Source: Labedaea rhizosphaerae
Lineage (GTDB): Bacteria > Actinomycetota > Actinomycetes > Mycobacteriales > Pseudonocardiaceae
DNA length: 64,000 nucleotides
Assembly: GCF_004362825.1 (NCBI RefSeq)
Contig: NZ_SNXZ01000004.1
Location: 124,001 to 188,000, forward strand
Direction of reading: 5' to 3'
Part shown: piece after piece, positions 50,982 through 59,886 of the stretch
Position numbering within the stretch: position 1 is the first letter of the stretch
How the letters are laid out: every line of letters starts with the position of its first letter
Made by a program: the position numbers and the translations under genes
Notes under the pieces: generated by a model
What the model saw: only the letters and a program-made list of their open reading frames with translations
What the model was told of the DNA's origin: nothing
The model's database searches: none

Positions 50982-52225
50982 ACTCCTCCGAGGCCGCTGG
51001 CAACTCCAGACGGCCGATCCTCCTGGTGTGCCTCGCCGTGTTCGGCCTGATGACGGGGCAGCAGATGGTGAACCCGATCCTCGCCCCGCTCGCGCGCGAG
51101 CTGGGGTTCAGCGAACTGGCGCTGGGCCTGGTCATGACGGTCGGCGCGTCGGGTGTGGTGCTGACCAGCCCGTTCTGGGGACGCCGCGCGATCGCCTGGG
51201 GCCACCGCCCGGTCCTGCTGACCTCACTGGTGGGCGCGATGGCCGCCCTGCTGGCGTTCGCCGTCGTCGCCCAGGTCGGCCTGTCGGGCGTGCTGGCCGT
51301 GCCGCTGCTGTTCGTGCTTGTCCTGCTCACCCGAGGCCTGGCGTTCGGTCTGGCCTGGGCCGCGACGCCCGTGACCGCACAGTCCTATGTGGCCGATGTG
51401 ACCACCGGCGAGGCCGAACGCATCCGCGGCATGTCCCTGTTCGGTGCGGCCCAAGGCCTTGCTCTCGCCGTCGGTCCCGCGCTCGGCGGCCTGCTGAGCT
51501 TCGGCGGCCTGCTGGTCCCGATGTACGTGGCACCGGTCATCCTCGGCGCGATCGCCGTGGTCCTGTGGCTCAGCCTGCCCAAACCCCAAGCCCACCGCGA
51601 ACGCCCGGTGACGGTGAAGGTCAGCGCGTTCGACCGTCGCATGTGGCCGTTCCTGACCGCTTGCTTCGGCATGTACCTGGGCTTGACCCTGGTCCTGATG
51701 ACCGTCGGTTTCCTGCTGCAGGACCGCCTGCACCTGGCCGCCGACGAGACCGGTCAGGCCACCGGCCTGGTCATGCTGGCCGGGGCGGGCATGATCGTGC
51801 TGGTCCAAGCCCTGGTGATCCCACGGCTGGGCTGGCGGCCGGCACGCCTGATCCAAACCGGCGCGCTGATCATGACCGTCGGCATGGTCGCGGTCACCGT
51901 CGCCCAGACGGGCGTGCTGGTGGCTGTGGGCGTAGGCGTGCTCGGCTTGGGCCTCGGCTTCGGCATGCCGGGCATCATGTCCGCGCCGACTCTCCTTGCC
52001 GGCAAAGAAGAACAGAGCTCGGTCGCCGGACTTCTCAACTCCTGCACGGCACTGACGTTCATGGTCGGCCCGCTCATCGGCAACGGCCTGTACGAGATCG
52101 CACCCGCGGTGCCCTACGTCCTGGGCGCGGTCATGATGGCGGCGCTGACGGTGTTCGTTTTCGTCCACCCCGGCGTCCGCCAGGTCCCAGCCGCGCGGGT
52201 CGAAGCCCGTGCCCTGGCGGGTTAG
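50972..52225 (+). CDS. MFS drug exporter-like transporter
   Basis: The 417-residue protein has twelve hydrophobic helices and the MFS motif A (SPFWGRRAIAWGHRPVLLTS) between helices 2 and 3, and motif C-like ALAVGPALGGLL in helix 5, which marks drug:proton antiporters. Other typical stretches are PTLLAGKEEQSSVAGLLNSC and ALTFMVGPLIGNGLYE. ATG at 50972 lies inside its operator and just after the -10 box. The divergent TetR gene probably represses it. The exported compound is unknown. Confidence 0.9.
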   Translation: MFENSSEAAGNSRRPILLVCLAVFGLMTGQQMVNPILAPLARELGFSELALGLVMTVGASGVVLTSPFWGRRAIAWGHRPVLLTSLVGAMAALLAFAVVAQVGLSGVLAVPLLFVLVLLTRGLAFGLAWAATPVTAQSYVADVTTGEAERIRGMSLFGAAQGLALAVGPALGGLLSFGGLLVPMYVAPVILGAIAVVLWLSLPKPQAHRERPVTVKVSAFDRRMWPFLTACFGMYLGLTLVLMTVGFLLQDRLHLAADETGQATGLVMLAGAGMIVLVQALVIPRLGWRPARLIQTGALIMTVGMVAVTVAQTGVLVAVGVGVLGLGLGFGMPGIMSAPTLLAGKEEQSSVAGLLNSCTALTFMVGPLIGNGLYEIAPAVPYVLGAVMMAALTVFVFVHPGVRQVPAARVEARALAG

Positions 52226-52464
52226 CCATTGCGCGGACCGCGGGGCCGATCAGGACACTTGGGGACCTTTACCCCCTTGACGTCGGCGTGGCCGAGGTAC
52301 ACGGTTTCCTTACGGCGCACGAATCTCGCGCGCTGTCGAGAGGTCACGGACCGGCCCCGCGGGGATGCGGCGCGTTCGCGCCTCTCCGATGCTCCATGAG
52401 AGCGAAGGCCACGATGCGCACCGCGCGGCTCGACGACAGCAAAGGCTCTTCGACCAAGACCGGC

Positions 52465-53478
52465 ATGACGACGACCGTCGTGCAGGACCACTACAGCCCT
52501 GCGCCCGAGGGTCTCTTCCGGCTCGCGCGGATCGACACGCCGACCGCCGGCGACGACGAGGTCCTGGTGCGGGTGCACGCGGCCAGCGTCGACCGGGGCA
52601 CCTGGCACATCATGTCCGGCCTGCCCTACCCGATCCGGCTCGCCGGTTTCGGGTTGCGGCGGCCGAAGTTCGCCAACCCGGGCCGGAACTTCGCCGGGAC
52701 GGTCGAGGCGATCGGCCCCGGCGTCAGCGGCTTCGCGCCCGGCGACGCGGTGTTCGGGATGGCCACCAGCACCTTCGCCCAGCACGCCATCGCCCGAACC
52801 GGCAAGCTCGCACCGATGCCCCCACGCCTCTCCTTCGAGGGAGCCGCGGTCGTCCCTGTCTCGGGCGTGACCGCCCTGCAGGCGGTGCGCGACCACGGAC
52901 ACGTCCAAGCCGGCGAGGAGGTGCTGATCATCGGCGCGTCCGGCGGCGTCGGCACGTTCGCCGTGCAGCTCGCGAAGGCGTTCGGCGCGGACGTCACCGG
53001 CGTCTGCAGCACCGGCAAGGTGGACCTGGTCCGATCCCTGGGCGCCGACCACGTCATCGACTACACCCGCGACGACTTCGCCGACGGCGGACAGCGCTAC
53101 GACGTCATCCTCGACATCGGCGGCAATGCCCGACTGTCCCGGCTCCGCCGTGCGCTCACCCCGCGGGGGCGGCTCGTCATCGTCGGCGGGGAGACCGACG
53201 GGCGACTGCTCGGCGGCAGCGGGCGCCAGGTCCGGGCCAAGCTGCTGTCCCCGTTCGTCCACCAGGAATTGGGCACCTTCGTCGCCAAGGAAACCGCCGC
53301 CGACCTGATTGTCCTCAGTGGACTGATCGAGGACGGGAGCCTCACCCCGGCGATCGAGCGCAGCTATCCGTTGGCGGACGTCGCCGCCGCCGTTCGCCAC
53401 CTGCTCGACGGGAAGGCCTGCGGAAAGCTCGTCATCTCCGTCCTCCCCGACGAGCCGGCCCCCGGGAGCACACCATGA
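52465..53478 (+). CDS. Zinc-free MDR-type NAD(P)-dependent alcohol dehydrogenase/quinone reductase
   Basis: The 337-residue protein is a medium-chain dehydrogenase: GroES-like N-terminal half (DDEVLVRVHAASVDRGTWHI, NFAGTVEAIGPGVSGFAPGD) and Rossmann half (EEVLIIGASGGVGTFAVQLA, DLVRSLGADHVIDYTR). The Cys/His zinc ligands are absent, so it is of the zinc-less quinone oxidoreductase type. ATG at 52465 gives the family N-terminus; upstream ATGs at 52414 and 52396 stay in frame and cannot be excluded. It overlaps the DUF4389 gene by 4 bp. Substrate unknown. Confidence 0.88.
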   Translation: MTTTVVQDHYSPAPEGLFRLARIDTPTAGDDEVLVRVHAASVDRGTWHIMSGLPYPIRLAGFGLRRPKFANPGRNFAGTVEAIGPGVSGFAPGDAVFGMATSTFAQHAIARTGKLAPMPPRLSFEGAAVVPVSGVTALQAVRDHGHVQAGEEVLIIGASGGVGTFAVQLAKAFGADVTGVCSTGKVDLVRSLGADHVIDYTRDDFADGGQRYDVILDIGGNARLSRLRRALTPRGRLVIVGGETDGRLLGGSGRQVRAKLLSPFVHQELGTFVAKETAADLIVLSGLIEDGSLTPAIERSYPLADVAAAVRHLLDGKACGKLVISVLPDEPAPGSTP

Positions 53479-54167
53479 CCGACCCCCGCACGCCCTACCC
53501 GGTCCGCGTAGACGCGGACGCCGAACCTTCGGTCTCCCGCGGTCTGTGGCTGGTCAAGTGGTTCTTGCTGATCCCGCACTTCATCGCCTTGTTGTTCCTG
53601 TGGGTGGGCTTCTGCGTGGTCAGCGTGATCGCGTTCTTCGCGATCCTGATCACCGGGCGCTATCCACGACCATTGTTCGACTTCAACGTCGGTGTGCTGC
53701 GGTGGACCTGGCGGGTGAACTACTACGGCTACGGCGCCTTGGGCACCGACCGGTACCCGCCCTTCACCCTCGCCGAGGTGGCTGTCTACCCGGCACACCT
53801 CGAGGTGCCTTACCCCGAACACCTGTCCCGGGGCCTGGTGCTGGTCAAGTGGTGGCTGCTCGTCCTGCCGCACCTCATCGTGCTGTCGATCATCGTCGGC
53901 GGCGGGTTGTGGGCCGGTTCCCGCGCCACCACCGACGACGGCTGGAACGTCCTGTCCACGGGCGGCGGGCTGGTCGCGTTGCTCGTGTTGATCAGCGCGA
54001 TCGCCTTGCTGTTCACCGGCCGGTACCCGCGGTCGCTCTACGACCTCGTGCTCGGTTTCGACCGGTGGGCGCTGCGGGTGGCGGCCTACACCGGCCTGAT
54101 GACCGACCGCTATCCGCCGTTCCGGCTCGACCAGGGCGGCACCGACCCCGCAACCCCGCAGGTTTGA
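53475..54167 (+). CDS. DUF4389 membrane protein with two repeats
   Basis: The 230-residue membrane protein contains two copies of the DUF4389 unit, each with an initial SRGLWLVKWFLLIPHFIALL or SRGLVLVKWWLLVLPHLIVL helix, an ILITGRYPRPLFDFNVGVLR or LLFTGRYPRSLYDLVLGFDR segment and a TDRYPPFTL or TDRYPPFRL ending. Two helices per unit give four to five crossings. The family is actinobacterial and uncharacterised. Its ATG overlaps the dehydrogenase stop (ATGA), so the two are expressed together, perhaps with the dehydrogenase docking at the membrane. Confidence 0.9.
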   Translation: MTDPRTPYPVRVDADAEPSVSRGLWLVKWFLLIPHFIALLFLWVGFCVVSVIAFFAILITGRYPRPLFDFNVGVLRWTWRVNYYGYGALGTDRYPPFTLAEVAVYPAHLEVPYPEHLSRGLVLVKWWLLVLPHLIVLSIIVGGGLWAGSRATTDDGWNVLSTGGGLVALLVLISAIALLFTGRYPRSLYDLVLGFDRWALRVAAYTGLMTDRYPPFRLDQGGTDPATPQV

Positions 54168-54205
54168 CCACCGGAAGCGGTCCACCTCGGGTTGGCCGCT
54201 CAACC

Positions 54206-55789
54206 TCACGCCATCTTGGCGGTCCAGGTCATGCGGGTGCCACCAGTGGGCGTGGAGTGCGTGTCGAGGCGGCCGGCATGCGCTTCGGCCTGTTCGCGCA
54301 ACGAAGGTCCTGGAGCGTGCGTTTCGCTGCCGTTGTCGACGACATCGATGGTGAGCAAGTCGGCGCTGACGGTCATGCCCAGTTCGACTCGTGAGGCACC
54401 GGCGTGCTCCGCGATGGACTGCAGCACCAGGTGCACGATCTCGATCACGGTGTCGGCCACCGCGTCGGGAACGGTGCTGTCGAGTTCCCCGGAAAAGGTG
54501 GTCGTCACCGACAAGCCCAGCGCCGGCGTGCAGTCTTCGACGGCGGCCAGCACCTGGTGTTGCAGGGACCGCGGCCGGTCCCGGCCGATCGTGCTGTCGA
54601 TGCCGTACACCATGGAGCGGATCCGGTCGATCGAATCGTCGAGCGCACTGACCGACCGGGTGAGCCGGTCGCGGACCACCGGGCTCATGCCGATCGTCAT
54701 CAGGCCCTCGAGTCCGAGGCTGACCGCGAAGAGCCGCTGGACCACTTGCTTGTCGAGTTCGACGCTGATGCGGTCGACCTCGGCCGCGCCGCGGTCTCGG
54801 GTCCTGGTGCGGGCTCGGCTCAGTTCCATGGCCAGTCCCACATGCTCGGCGAACTCGACGAGGTGGCCGATGTCCGCGTCGGTGTACGAGCGCCTGGGGG
54901 CGAGTCGCCCGACGCCCAGCGCGCCGATGACCACACCGCCGGAAGCGATCGGCACGACGACGACCGAACCGATTCGCGCTGCCACGTGCGTGTCCCCGGT
55001 GTCCGGGTACCCCTGCGTGCGCACCGGCCGGGCCGACCGCACGACCTGCCCGGCGAGGCTGGTGTCCATGTCGAGCAGGCGTCCGGGCGCCTCGTCGGCG
55101 AAGATCCCGGTGGCCGCCTGGAGCTGGAGGCGGTCCTGGTCGGTGACCAGGACCAGGGTGGCGAAGTCCGCTTCGGCCGTCTGCTGCGCGAACCGCGGCA
55201 CGGGGTCGAACGGGCGGGCACCACCGCCACCGAGCACCTGGCCGGCGGCGGCCGCCGCGGCGGCGAGCCACCGTTCCCGCTGCCGCGAGTGCCTGCGCAG
55301 CTCGACGTTCTCGATGGCGACCGCGGTGCTGGTGACCAACGCCACGACGAGGTCCTCGTCGTCGGAATCGAACCGGCCGCGCGCCGGGTCGGCCAGGTAC
55401 AGCTGGCCGCGCGTGCGGCCCTGGATCCGGATCGGCACGCCGAGGAAGCTCTTCATGACCGGGTGGCGCGGCGGGAATCCAGCCGTCCCCGGCTGCTCGG
55501 CCAGGTCGTCCACGCGAATCGGCGTCGCCCGGTCCAGCAGGTTCCCCAGCAGGCCGTGGCCCTCCGGCGGGGCCCCGATCAGCTCGGCGGTGGGCTCGTC
55601 GATTCCTTCGTAGACGAAGTCGTCGAGCTGCCCGTCCTCGTCGAGGATGCCCGCGGCCGCGTACGGAACCCCGACCAATTCCCTGGCCACGGTGACGACG
55701 TGCCGCAACACCGGCTTGAGGCTCGGGCCGTCGGCGAGCGCCGCCCGCTCGCGCAGCAGATGCCGCAAGCGCCGGTCGATGTCCGCCAT
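54206..55789 (-). CDS. DevS-like GAF-domain histidine kinase homologue lacking catalytic residues
   Basis: The 527-residue protein has two GAF domains (about residues 25-170 and 195-345) and a C-terminal HisKA_3/ATPase-like region, the layout of DevS/DosT. In DevS the acceptor motif reads LHDHVIQRLFA; here it is LDKQVVQRLFAVSLGLEGLM, with Asp in place of the His. The N-box Asn (normally EALSNAVRHA) is replaced, reading LQSIAEHAGAS, and the G2 lid is eroded (SLREQAEAHAGRL). It should not phosphorylate, yet the reading frame is intact, so it may act as a ligand-sensing scaffold. ATG at 55789 has GGAGG at 9 nt. Confidence 0.87.
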   Translation of the reverse strand: MADIDRRLRHLLRERAALADGPSLKPVLRHVVTVARELVGVPYAAAGILDEDGQLDDFVYEGIDEPTAELIGAPPEGHGLLGNLLDRATPIRVDDLAEQPGTAGFPPRHPVMKSFLGVPIRIQGRTRGQLYLADPARGRFDSDDEDLVVALVTSTAVAIENVELRRHSRQRERWLAAAAAAAGQVLGGGGARPFDPVPRFAQQTAEADFATLVLVTDQDRLQLQAATGIFADEAPGRLLDMDTSLAGQVVRSARPVRTQGYPDTGDTHVAARIGSVVVVPIASGGVVIGALGVGRLAPRRSYTDADIGHLVEFAEHVGLAMELSRARTRTRDRGAAEVDRISVELDKQVVQRLFAVSLGLEGLMTIGMSPVVRDRLTRSVSALDDSIDRIRSMVYGIDSTIGRDRPRSLQHQVLAAVEDCTPALGLSVTTTFSGELDSTVPDAVADTVIEIVHLVLQSIAEHAGASRVELGMTVSADLLTIDVVDNGSETHAPGPSLREQAEAHAGRLDTHSTPTGGTRMTWTAKMA

Positions 55790-55943
55790 GTGCCGACGCC
55801 TCCACCCTCGGACGCGGGTCGGCGGGGTCCGGGCCAACGGGGATCAACGCAGGACGAGTGCCACAGTCCAGTCACTCGACCATACGCTTCGTATTGTGCC
55901 GCCGACACCTTGTCACCCGCATGCCGGGACCTCGGACAACCGC

Positions 55944-56660
55944 TCACGGAGCCGGAATCACCTGTTCGTTGTGGATGACCGCCATCGCGAGGTCGGACAG
56001 CTTGTACCGGTGGTGGCGGGCGTGGGAGCGCAACAACACGAACGCCTCGTCCACGTCGACGCCGTGCCGCTCGGCGAGCACGCCCTTGGCCTGCTCGATC
56101 ACGATCCGGCTGTTGAGCGCCGTCTGCAACTGGTCGGCGACGAGTTCCATGTGCCTGATGGCCCGCTGGTGCAGGATCGCGATGGTCGCGGCGTTGGCCA
56201 TGGTCTGACCCAGCTGCCGCGCGTCCGCGGACAGCACCGAGCCCGTTTCGCTGAACAGGTTCAGCGCGCCGATCGTGTCCGAGCGCAACTGCATCGGGAG
56301 CGCGTGCACCGCGCGGTAGCCGGCGGCGCGTGCCGCGGGCGCGAAGACCGGCCACCGGGTGTCGGCGACGGCCAGATCGGGGACGTCGATCGGCTGACCG
56401 GTGCGGAAGCACTCCACACACGGCCCCTCGGCGGTCTGGACCTGGAACAGCTCGAGCATGCGGGTCTGTTCGGTGGAGGCGGCGACCAGGTTCAACGCGC
56501 CGTGCTGGTCGACCAGCAGGAGTCCGCACGCGGCGACGTCCAGCAACTCCACCACCCGCTCGGCGAGGGTCTCGAGAAAGTCGATGATGTCGAAATCCGC
56601 GACAAGGGTGTCCGCGAGTTCCACGAAAACCTCACGTGCCCGCGCATCGGTTGCGCTCAT
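55944..56660 (-). CDS. GAF and ANTAR domain antiterminator (second of pair)
   Basis: The 238-residue protein has a GAF sensor (residues ~20-150: VVELLDVAACGLLLVDQHGA, GPCVECFRTGQPIDVPDLAV, RAVHALPMQLRSDTIGALNL) and a C-terminal ANTAR domain (VIEQAKGVLAERHGVDVDEA, FVLLRSHARHHRYKLSDLAM) that binds hairpins in nascent RNA to prevent termination. GAGGG lies 5 nt before the ATG. It begins 7 bp after the other GAF-ANTAR gene. The GAF Cys in GPCVECF could bind haem, iron or be redox-active. The RNA targets are unknown. Confidence 0.92.
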   Translation of the reverse strand: MSATDARAREVFVELADTLVADFDIIDFLETLAERVVELLDVAACGLLLVDQHGALNLVAASTEQTRMLELFQVQTAEGPCVECFRTGQPIDVPDLAVADTRWPVFAPAARAAGYRAVHALPMQLRSDTIGALNLFSETGSVLSADARQLGQTMANAATIAILHQRAIRHMELVADQLQTALNSRIVIEQAKGVLAERHGVDVDEAFVLLRSHARHHRYKLSDLAMAVIHNEQVIPAP

Positions 56661-56667
56661 TTGTCCC

Positions 56668-57480
56668 TCATCCTCCGGAGTCCGGTGACGACGCGTCCCC
56701 TGCGCCGTCACCGGAGGTGTTGATGTCGTCTGCTGTCTCGTCGGTCGTGCGTACGGTCGTGCCTTCGCCGTCGGCGTGGAACCGGAGCTTGCGTGCGACA
56801 ACGTCGGCGGCCACCTGACCGAGTTGGCGGTCCTCGGCGAAGGCGTGGGCCCGCAACCGCGCCATCCCGTCGGCGATGGACATACCCAATTGCACGGAAA
56901 CCATCCCCGCGGCCTGGTGCACCACGGCTTGCCGGCCCACGAACGTCACATCCAGCAACCGTTCGACCGAGCTGGAGTCGCCATCGCGATCCAGCGCGAG
57001 CGCCAGGGCCGCATCGGCGTAGAGCAACGCGTCGGTCAGCTCGAGCGCGCTCAATCCTCCGGTCGCCCGCCGGTACAGGTCCAGCACACCGAAGCGGATC
57101 GCCCCTGACTGGATCGGGAACGAGAACACCGCCCCTACTCCCAGGGCCACCGCGCCCCGGGAGAACAACGGCCAACGACGGCCGCTGTCCGGCGACTTGA
57201 TGTCCTTGACCAGCACCGCCCGCTGCCCGGCCAGCGCGTCCACGCACGGTCCCTGCCCGACGGTGAACTGCAGGAGCTGGACTTCACCGCTGGCCGCGTC
57301 GGTGGCGAACAGCGGCTCCGCGACCCCCGATGGATGCGCCATCGACACGCCACCACCGATGGCGGAGACGGCGGCCACGCAAGCCCGGCACGCGTGCTGG
57401 ACCGAAGGCGCAACGCCGTCCTCAGCGGCCAGCGCCTCGATCGCCGACCACACGACGCTCTGGCGTTCGTCAGCGTCCAC
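56668..57480 (-). CDS. GAF and ANTAR domain antiterminator (first of pair)
   Basis: The 270-residue protein has a GAF domain (ACVAAVSAIGGGVSMAHPSG, LQFTVGQGPCVDALAGQRAV, SFPIQSGAIRFGVLDLYRRA) and an ANTAR domain (VVHQAAGMVSVQLGMSIADG, MARLRAHAFAEDRQLGQVAA), followed by a disordered acidic tail rich in Asp, Gly and Ser. GTG at 57480 is the start. It shares architecture with the gene 7 bp downstream, but the sequences have diverged. The pair and the DevS-like pseudokinase form a same-strand signalling set. Confidence 0.92.
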   Translation of the reverse strand: MDADERQSVVWSAIEALAAEDGVAPSVQHACRACVAAVSAIGGGVSMAHPSGVAEPLFATDAASGEVQLLQFTVGQGPCVDALAGQRAVLVKDIKSPDSGRRWPLFSRGAVALGVGAVFSFPIQSGAIRFGVLDLYRRATGGLSALELTDALLYADAALALALDRDGDSSSVERLLDVTFVGRQAVVHQAAGMVSVQLGMSIADGMARLRAHAFAEDRQLGQVAADVVARKLRFHADGEGTTVRTTDETADDINTSGDGAGDASSPDSGG

Positions 57481-57575
57481 TGCGGGCCGCCGGATGCAGG
57501 CCGCGCGCTACGCCGAAGCAGTACACCATCAGTGGAGCGTACCGCCCACGGTGCCTCCCTCGCGGATCTCGCGCG

Positions 57576-59123
57576 CTACCGCTTGGTGATCGTGAGCGCA
57601 TGCGGGTGCGACCGGTTGTCGGCGGGTGAGAGGTCCGGCGTCCGCTCGGCCGGGGACAGCAGTTCGGCGTAGCGGCCCAGCATGCGCTCCCCTATCTCGC
57701 GGTAGAAGGCGGGCAATGCCGTGCTCCTGCCTTCGTGGAAGGCAAGGAATTGCGGGTCGGAACGCAGCATGTCCGCGATCCGCTGGAAACTCCTGATGTC
57801 GGCCCGGAAACTGGCCGTGCGGGCGCGGTGCACGTAGGCGATCGGCCGGTGGGTCGTGGTCTTCAGCCGCCGCCGCAGCATGTCCGGTGACGAGGCGTGG
57901 GAATAGAGGTCGATGAGTTTCTCGTAATAGGTCACCGGGTCGTAGTTCTTGATCGTGGTCACCATATAGGGCGCGTAGTAGAAGCTGAACGGCATCGCGG
58001 TCAGGATCCGCCCGGCCGCGGTGAGCTGGTCGTGCAGGGGCGTGCCCCCGAACGGCACCGGGATGTTGATCGTCGGGAACGCGAAGGGCGCCTTGTCCAT
58101 GAACCGCTTGGTGAGCTCGACCGGAGCGTCGCCCTGGTCGGAATCCAGCCCGAACATGAAATTCGCCTGCAGGTAGGGCACGTTTTCCGCGAGTTGGGCG
58201 AAGTGCTCGGCCACCCGGTCGACTTTCGCCACCCCGGCGGTGCGACCCACCCCCGCCTTGTTCGAGTAGTCGGTCCACGATTCCACGCCCGGGGCGACCA
58301 TGGCGCAGTTGGTCTCCTTCAACCGGCGGGGCCGATCGCCACGCAACACCGTCAGCGAACTCTCGATGATGTAGGGCGGCCGGCGGTCGGGCGGCTGGGC
58401 CTCCAGCGTCTTGAAGACCTCGTCGAACTTCACCGCGAAGTTCGGGTCGTGGAAGACGATGAGCGAGCCGGGCAGGTGCTCGGACAGGTAGCCGAGGTCG
58501 GCCGCGAGCCGGTCGACGGGCAGCGGCCGGTAGGTGCTGCTCCAGTCGATGCAGAAGTCGCACCGGTACGGGCAGCCCATGCTCGCGAGCATCGGCACCG
58601 CGCTGAGCGGAAGCCGCTTGCGCCCCCAGAAGAATGCCGACGAACGGATTTCCGGCATCCGTTCCTCGACCGTCGGCACGTCGTCGAACGGCCGGTCCGA
58701 GGAAATCATCGAACCTGGGTCGTGCTGACCGGTGACGATGTCCTCGATCAGTTCCGGGTCGCATTCCCGCACCACCAGGTCGAAGAACCGCAAGCAGTCG
58801 ACGGGGAACGCCTTCGCGTGCGGCCCGCCGATCACCGTGCGCACACCGGCCGCGCGGTAGAGCTTCGCCACCGCGTACGCGATGTGGCTGACCTGGGTGT
58901 AACAGGAGATGAACACGACGTCGAGGTCCATCGGCAGCATGCGGTGCGGCTTGCCGACGCCGTAATAGGTCGCGTAGAAGGTTTCGTGCCCCTTGCGACG
59001 GCACCACACCGAAATGGCCTGTGGGGTGATGCTGGCGTACTGCTTGGTGATCAGCAGCTGATAGCCGAGGTCGACCGGCCGGCGCGCCGGTGGACCCAGC
59101 AAATCCAGAATTCCGACTCGCAC
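57576..59123 (-). CDS. B12-binding-domain radical SAM protein
   Basis: The 515-residue enzyme has an N-terminal cobalamin-binding-like Rossmann domain (DVVFISCYTQVSHIAYAVAK, VIGGPHAKAFPVDCLRFFDL) and a radical SAM core with the 4Fe-4S motif GCPYRCDFCIDWSS (Cys-x3-Cys-x2-Cys) near residue 195, and FHDPNFAVKFDEVFKTLEA, PGVESWTDYSNKAG downstream. A C-terminal ~150-residue domain of unknown kind follows. The Cys of the usual DxHxxG B12 loop is not obvious, so B12 use is uncertain. GTG at 59123 has AAGGGG at 7 nt. It stands alone; likely reactions are methylation or ring formation, target unknown. Confidence 0.87.
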   Translation of the reverse strand: MRVGILDLLGPPARRPVDLGYQLLITKQYASITPQAISVWCRRKGHETFYATYYGVGKPHRMLPMDLDVVFISCYTQVSHIAYAVAKLYRAAGVRTVIGGPHAKAFPVDCLRFFDLVVRECDPELIEDIVTGQHDPGSMISSDRPFDDVPTVEERMPEIRSSAFFWGRKRLPLSAVPMLASMGCPYRCDFCIDWSSTYRPLPVDRLAADLGYLSEHLPGSLIVFHDPNFAVKFDEVFKTLEAQPPDRRPPYIIESSLTVLRGDRPRRLKETNCAMVAPGVESWTDYSNKAGVGRTAGVAKVDRVAEHFAQLAENVPYLQANFMFGLDSDQGDAPVELTKRFMDKAPFAFPTINIPVPFGGTPLHDQLTAAGRILTAMPFSFYYAPYMVTTIKNYDPVTYYEKLIDLYSHASSPDMLRRRLKTTTHRPIAYVHRARTASFRADIRSFQRIADMLRSDPQFLAFHEGRSTALPAFYREIGERMLGRYAELLSPAERTPDLSPADNRSHPHALTITKR

Positions 59124-59269
59124 CAGAAGACCCCTTAGACACTTGGCGGCACCGGGCGTCGATCGGGGTCTGGGACCAACGCTGTCAGCGGTGTCAGTCT
59201 ACGCCCGGACCGTGCCGATCGCGGATCGGAATGCGACCGCCACCTGCTGGTCCTTCGGCCACAGTGGAC

Positions 59270-59854
59270 TCATTGGTGGGTCACGCGGGTGTCGGACATC
59301 TTCCTTGCCATCGCGATCCGGTCGAGCGGCGGCTGGACCGAGTGGAGCCGATCGATGCGGACGCCGTCGAGGACCGCGGCGACGAACCGCGCGACCACGG
59401 CGGGCGGCGGCACGGCATCGCCACGGAGGTAGCTGAGGACGAGCGGCGTCTCGTCGGGGTGGGTCTCGATGGCGACGTACCAGCCGAGCTGTTCGTCCCA
59501 CACCAGCATGAGATCGCGGCCGGCGTGGTTGGGTGAGCGTTGGGCGAGGCCGAGGTACGCGGTGGCCGTGTCGGTCACCTCGTAGGCGACGGCGTGGGCC
59601 GGCACGCCGATGGCGGCCGCCACCTGTTGCACGTAGTCGGCGAGCGACCGGCTCAGCGCCGACCAGCCGCCGTCGGTGTCGTCAAGTCCCAGCATGGCCA
59701 GCAAACCGATGAACTCCTCGCGATCGCGTGCCTGGCCCGCGACCGTGCGAATGGCGCGGTTGCGGTGATCGGTTCGCTCGCGCTGGGCCCGCGCACGGGA
59801 GTTCGCGAACTGCGACATCGGTCGTCCTTGATCGTCCCCCGGCGTCGGTGTCAT
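59270..59854 (-). CDS. DUF6292 family protein
   Basis: The 194-residue protein matches DUF6292, a family seen mainly in Pseudonocardiales. A basic, Arg-rich N-terminus (NSRARAQRERTDHRNRAIRT) precedes an alpha/beta domain (SLADYVQQVAAAIGVPAHAV, GRDLMLVWDEQLGWYVAIET, LVLSYLRGDAVPPPAVVARF). GGGAG lies 5 nt before the ATG at 59854. It follows the DUF5994 gene by 32 bp on the same strand, so they are probably one operon. Function unknown; the domain looks like an anti-sigma or regulatory partner, but this is a guess. Confidence 0.8.
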   Translation of the reverse strand: MTPTPGDDQGRPMSQFANSRARAQRERTDHRNRAIRTVAGQARDREEFIGLLAMLGLDDTDGGWSALSRSLADYVQQVAAAIGVPAHAVAYEVTDTATAYLGLAQRSPNHAGRDLMLVWDEQLGWYVAIETHPDETPLVLSYLRGDAVPPPAVVARFVAAVLDGVRIDRLHSVQPPLDRIAMARKMSDTRVTHQ

Positions 59855-59886
59855 GTGTGCTCCCTGCTGGGTCGGTCGACGTTCCA

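Noticed and set aside
57529-59142. Alternative minus-strand frame over the radical SAM gene
   Set aside because: The other frame carries the iron-sulfur motif and sensible protein sequence; this one is Arg/Ala/Gly-rich.
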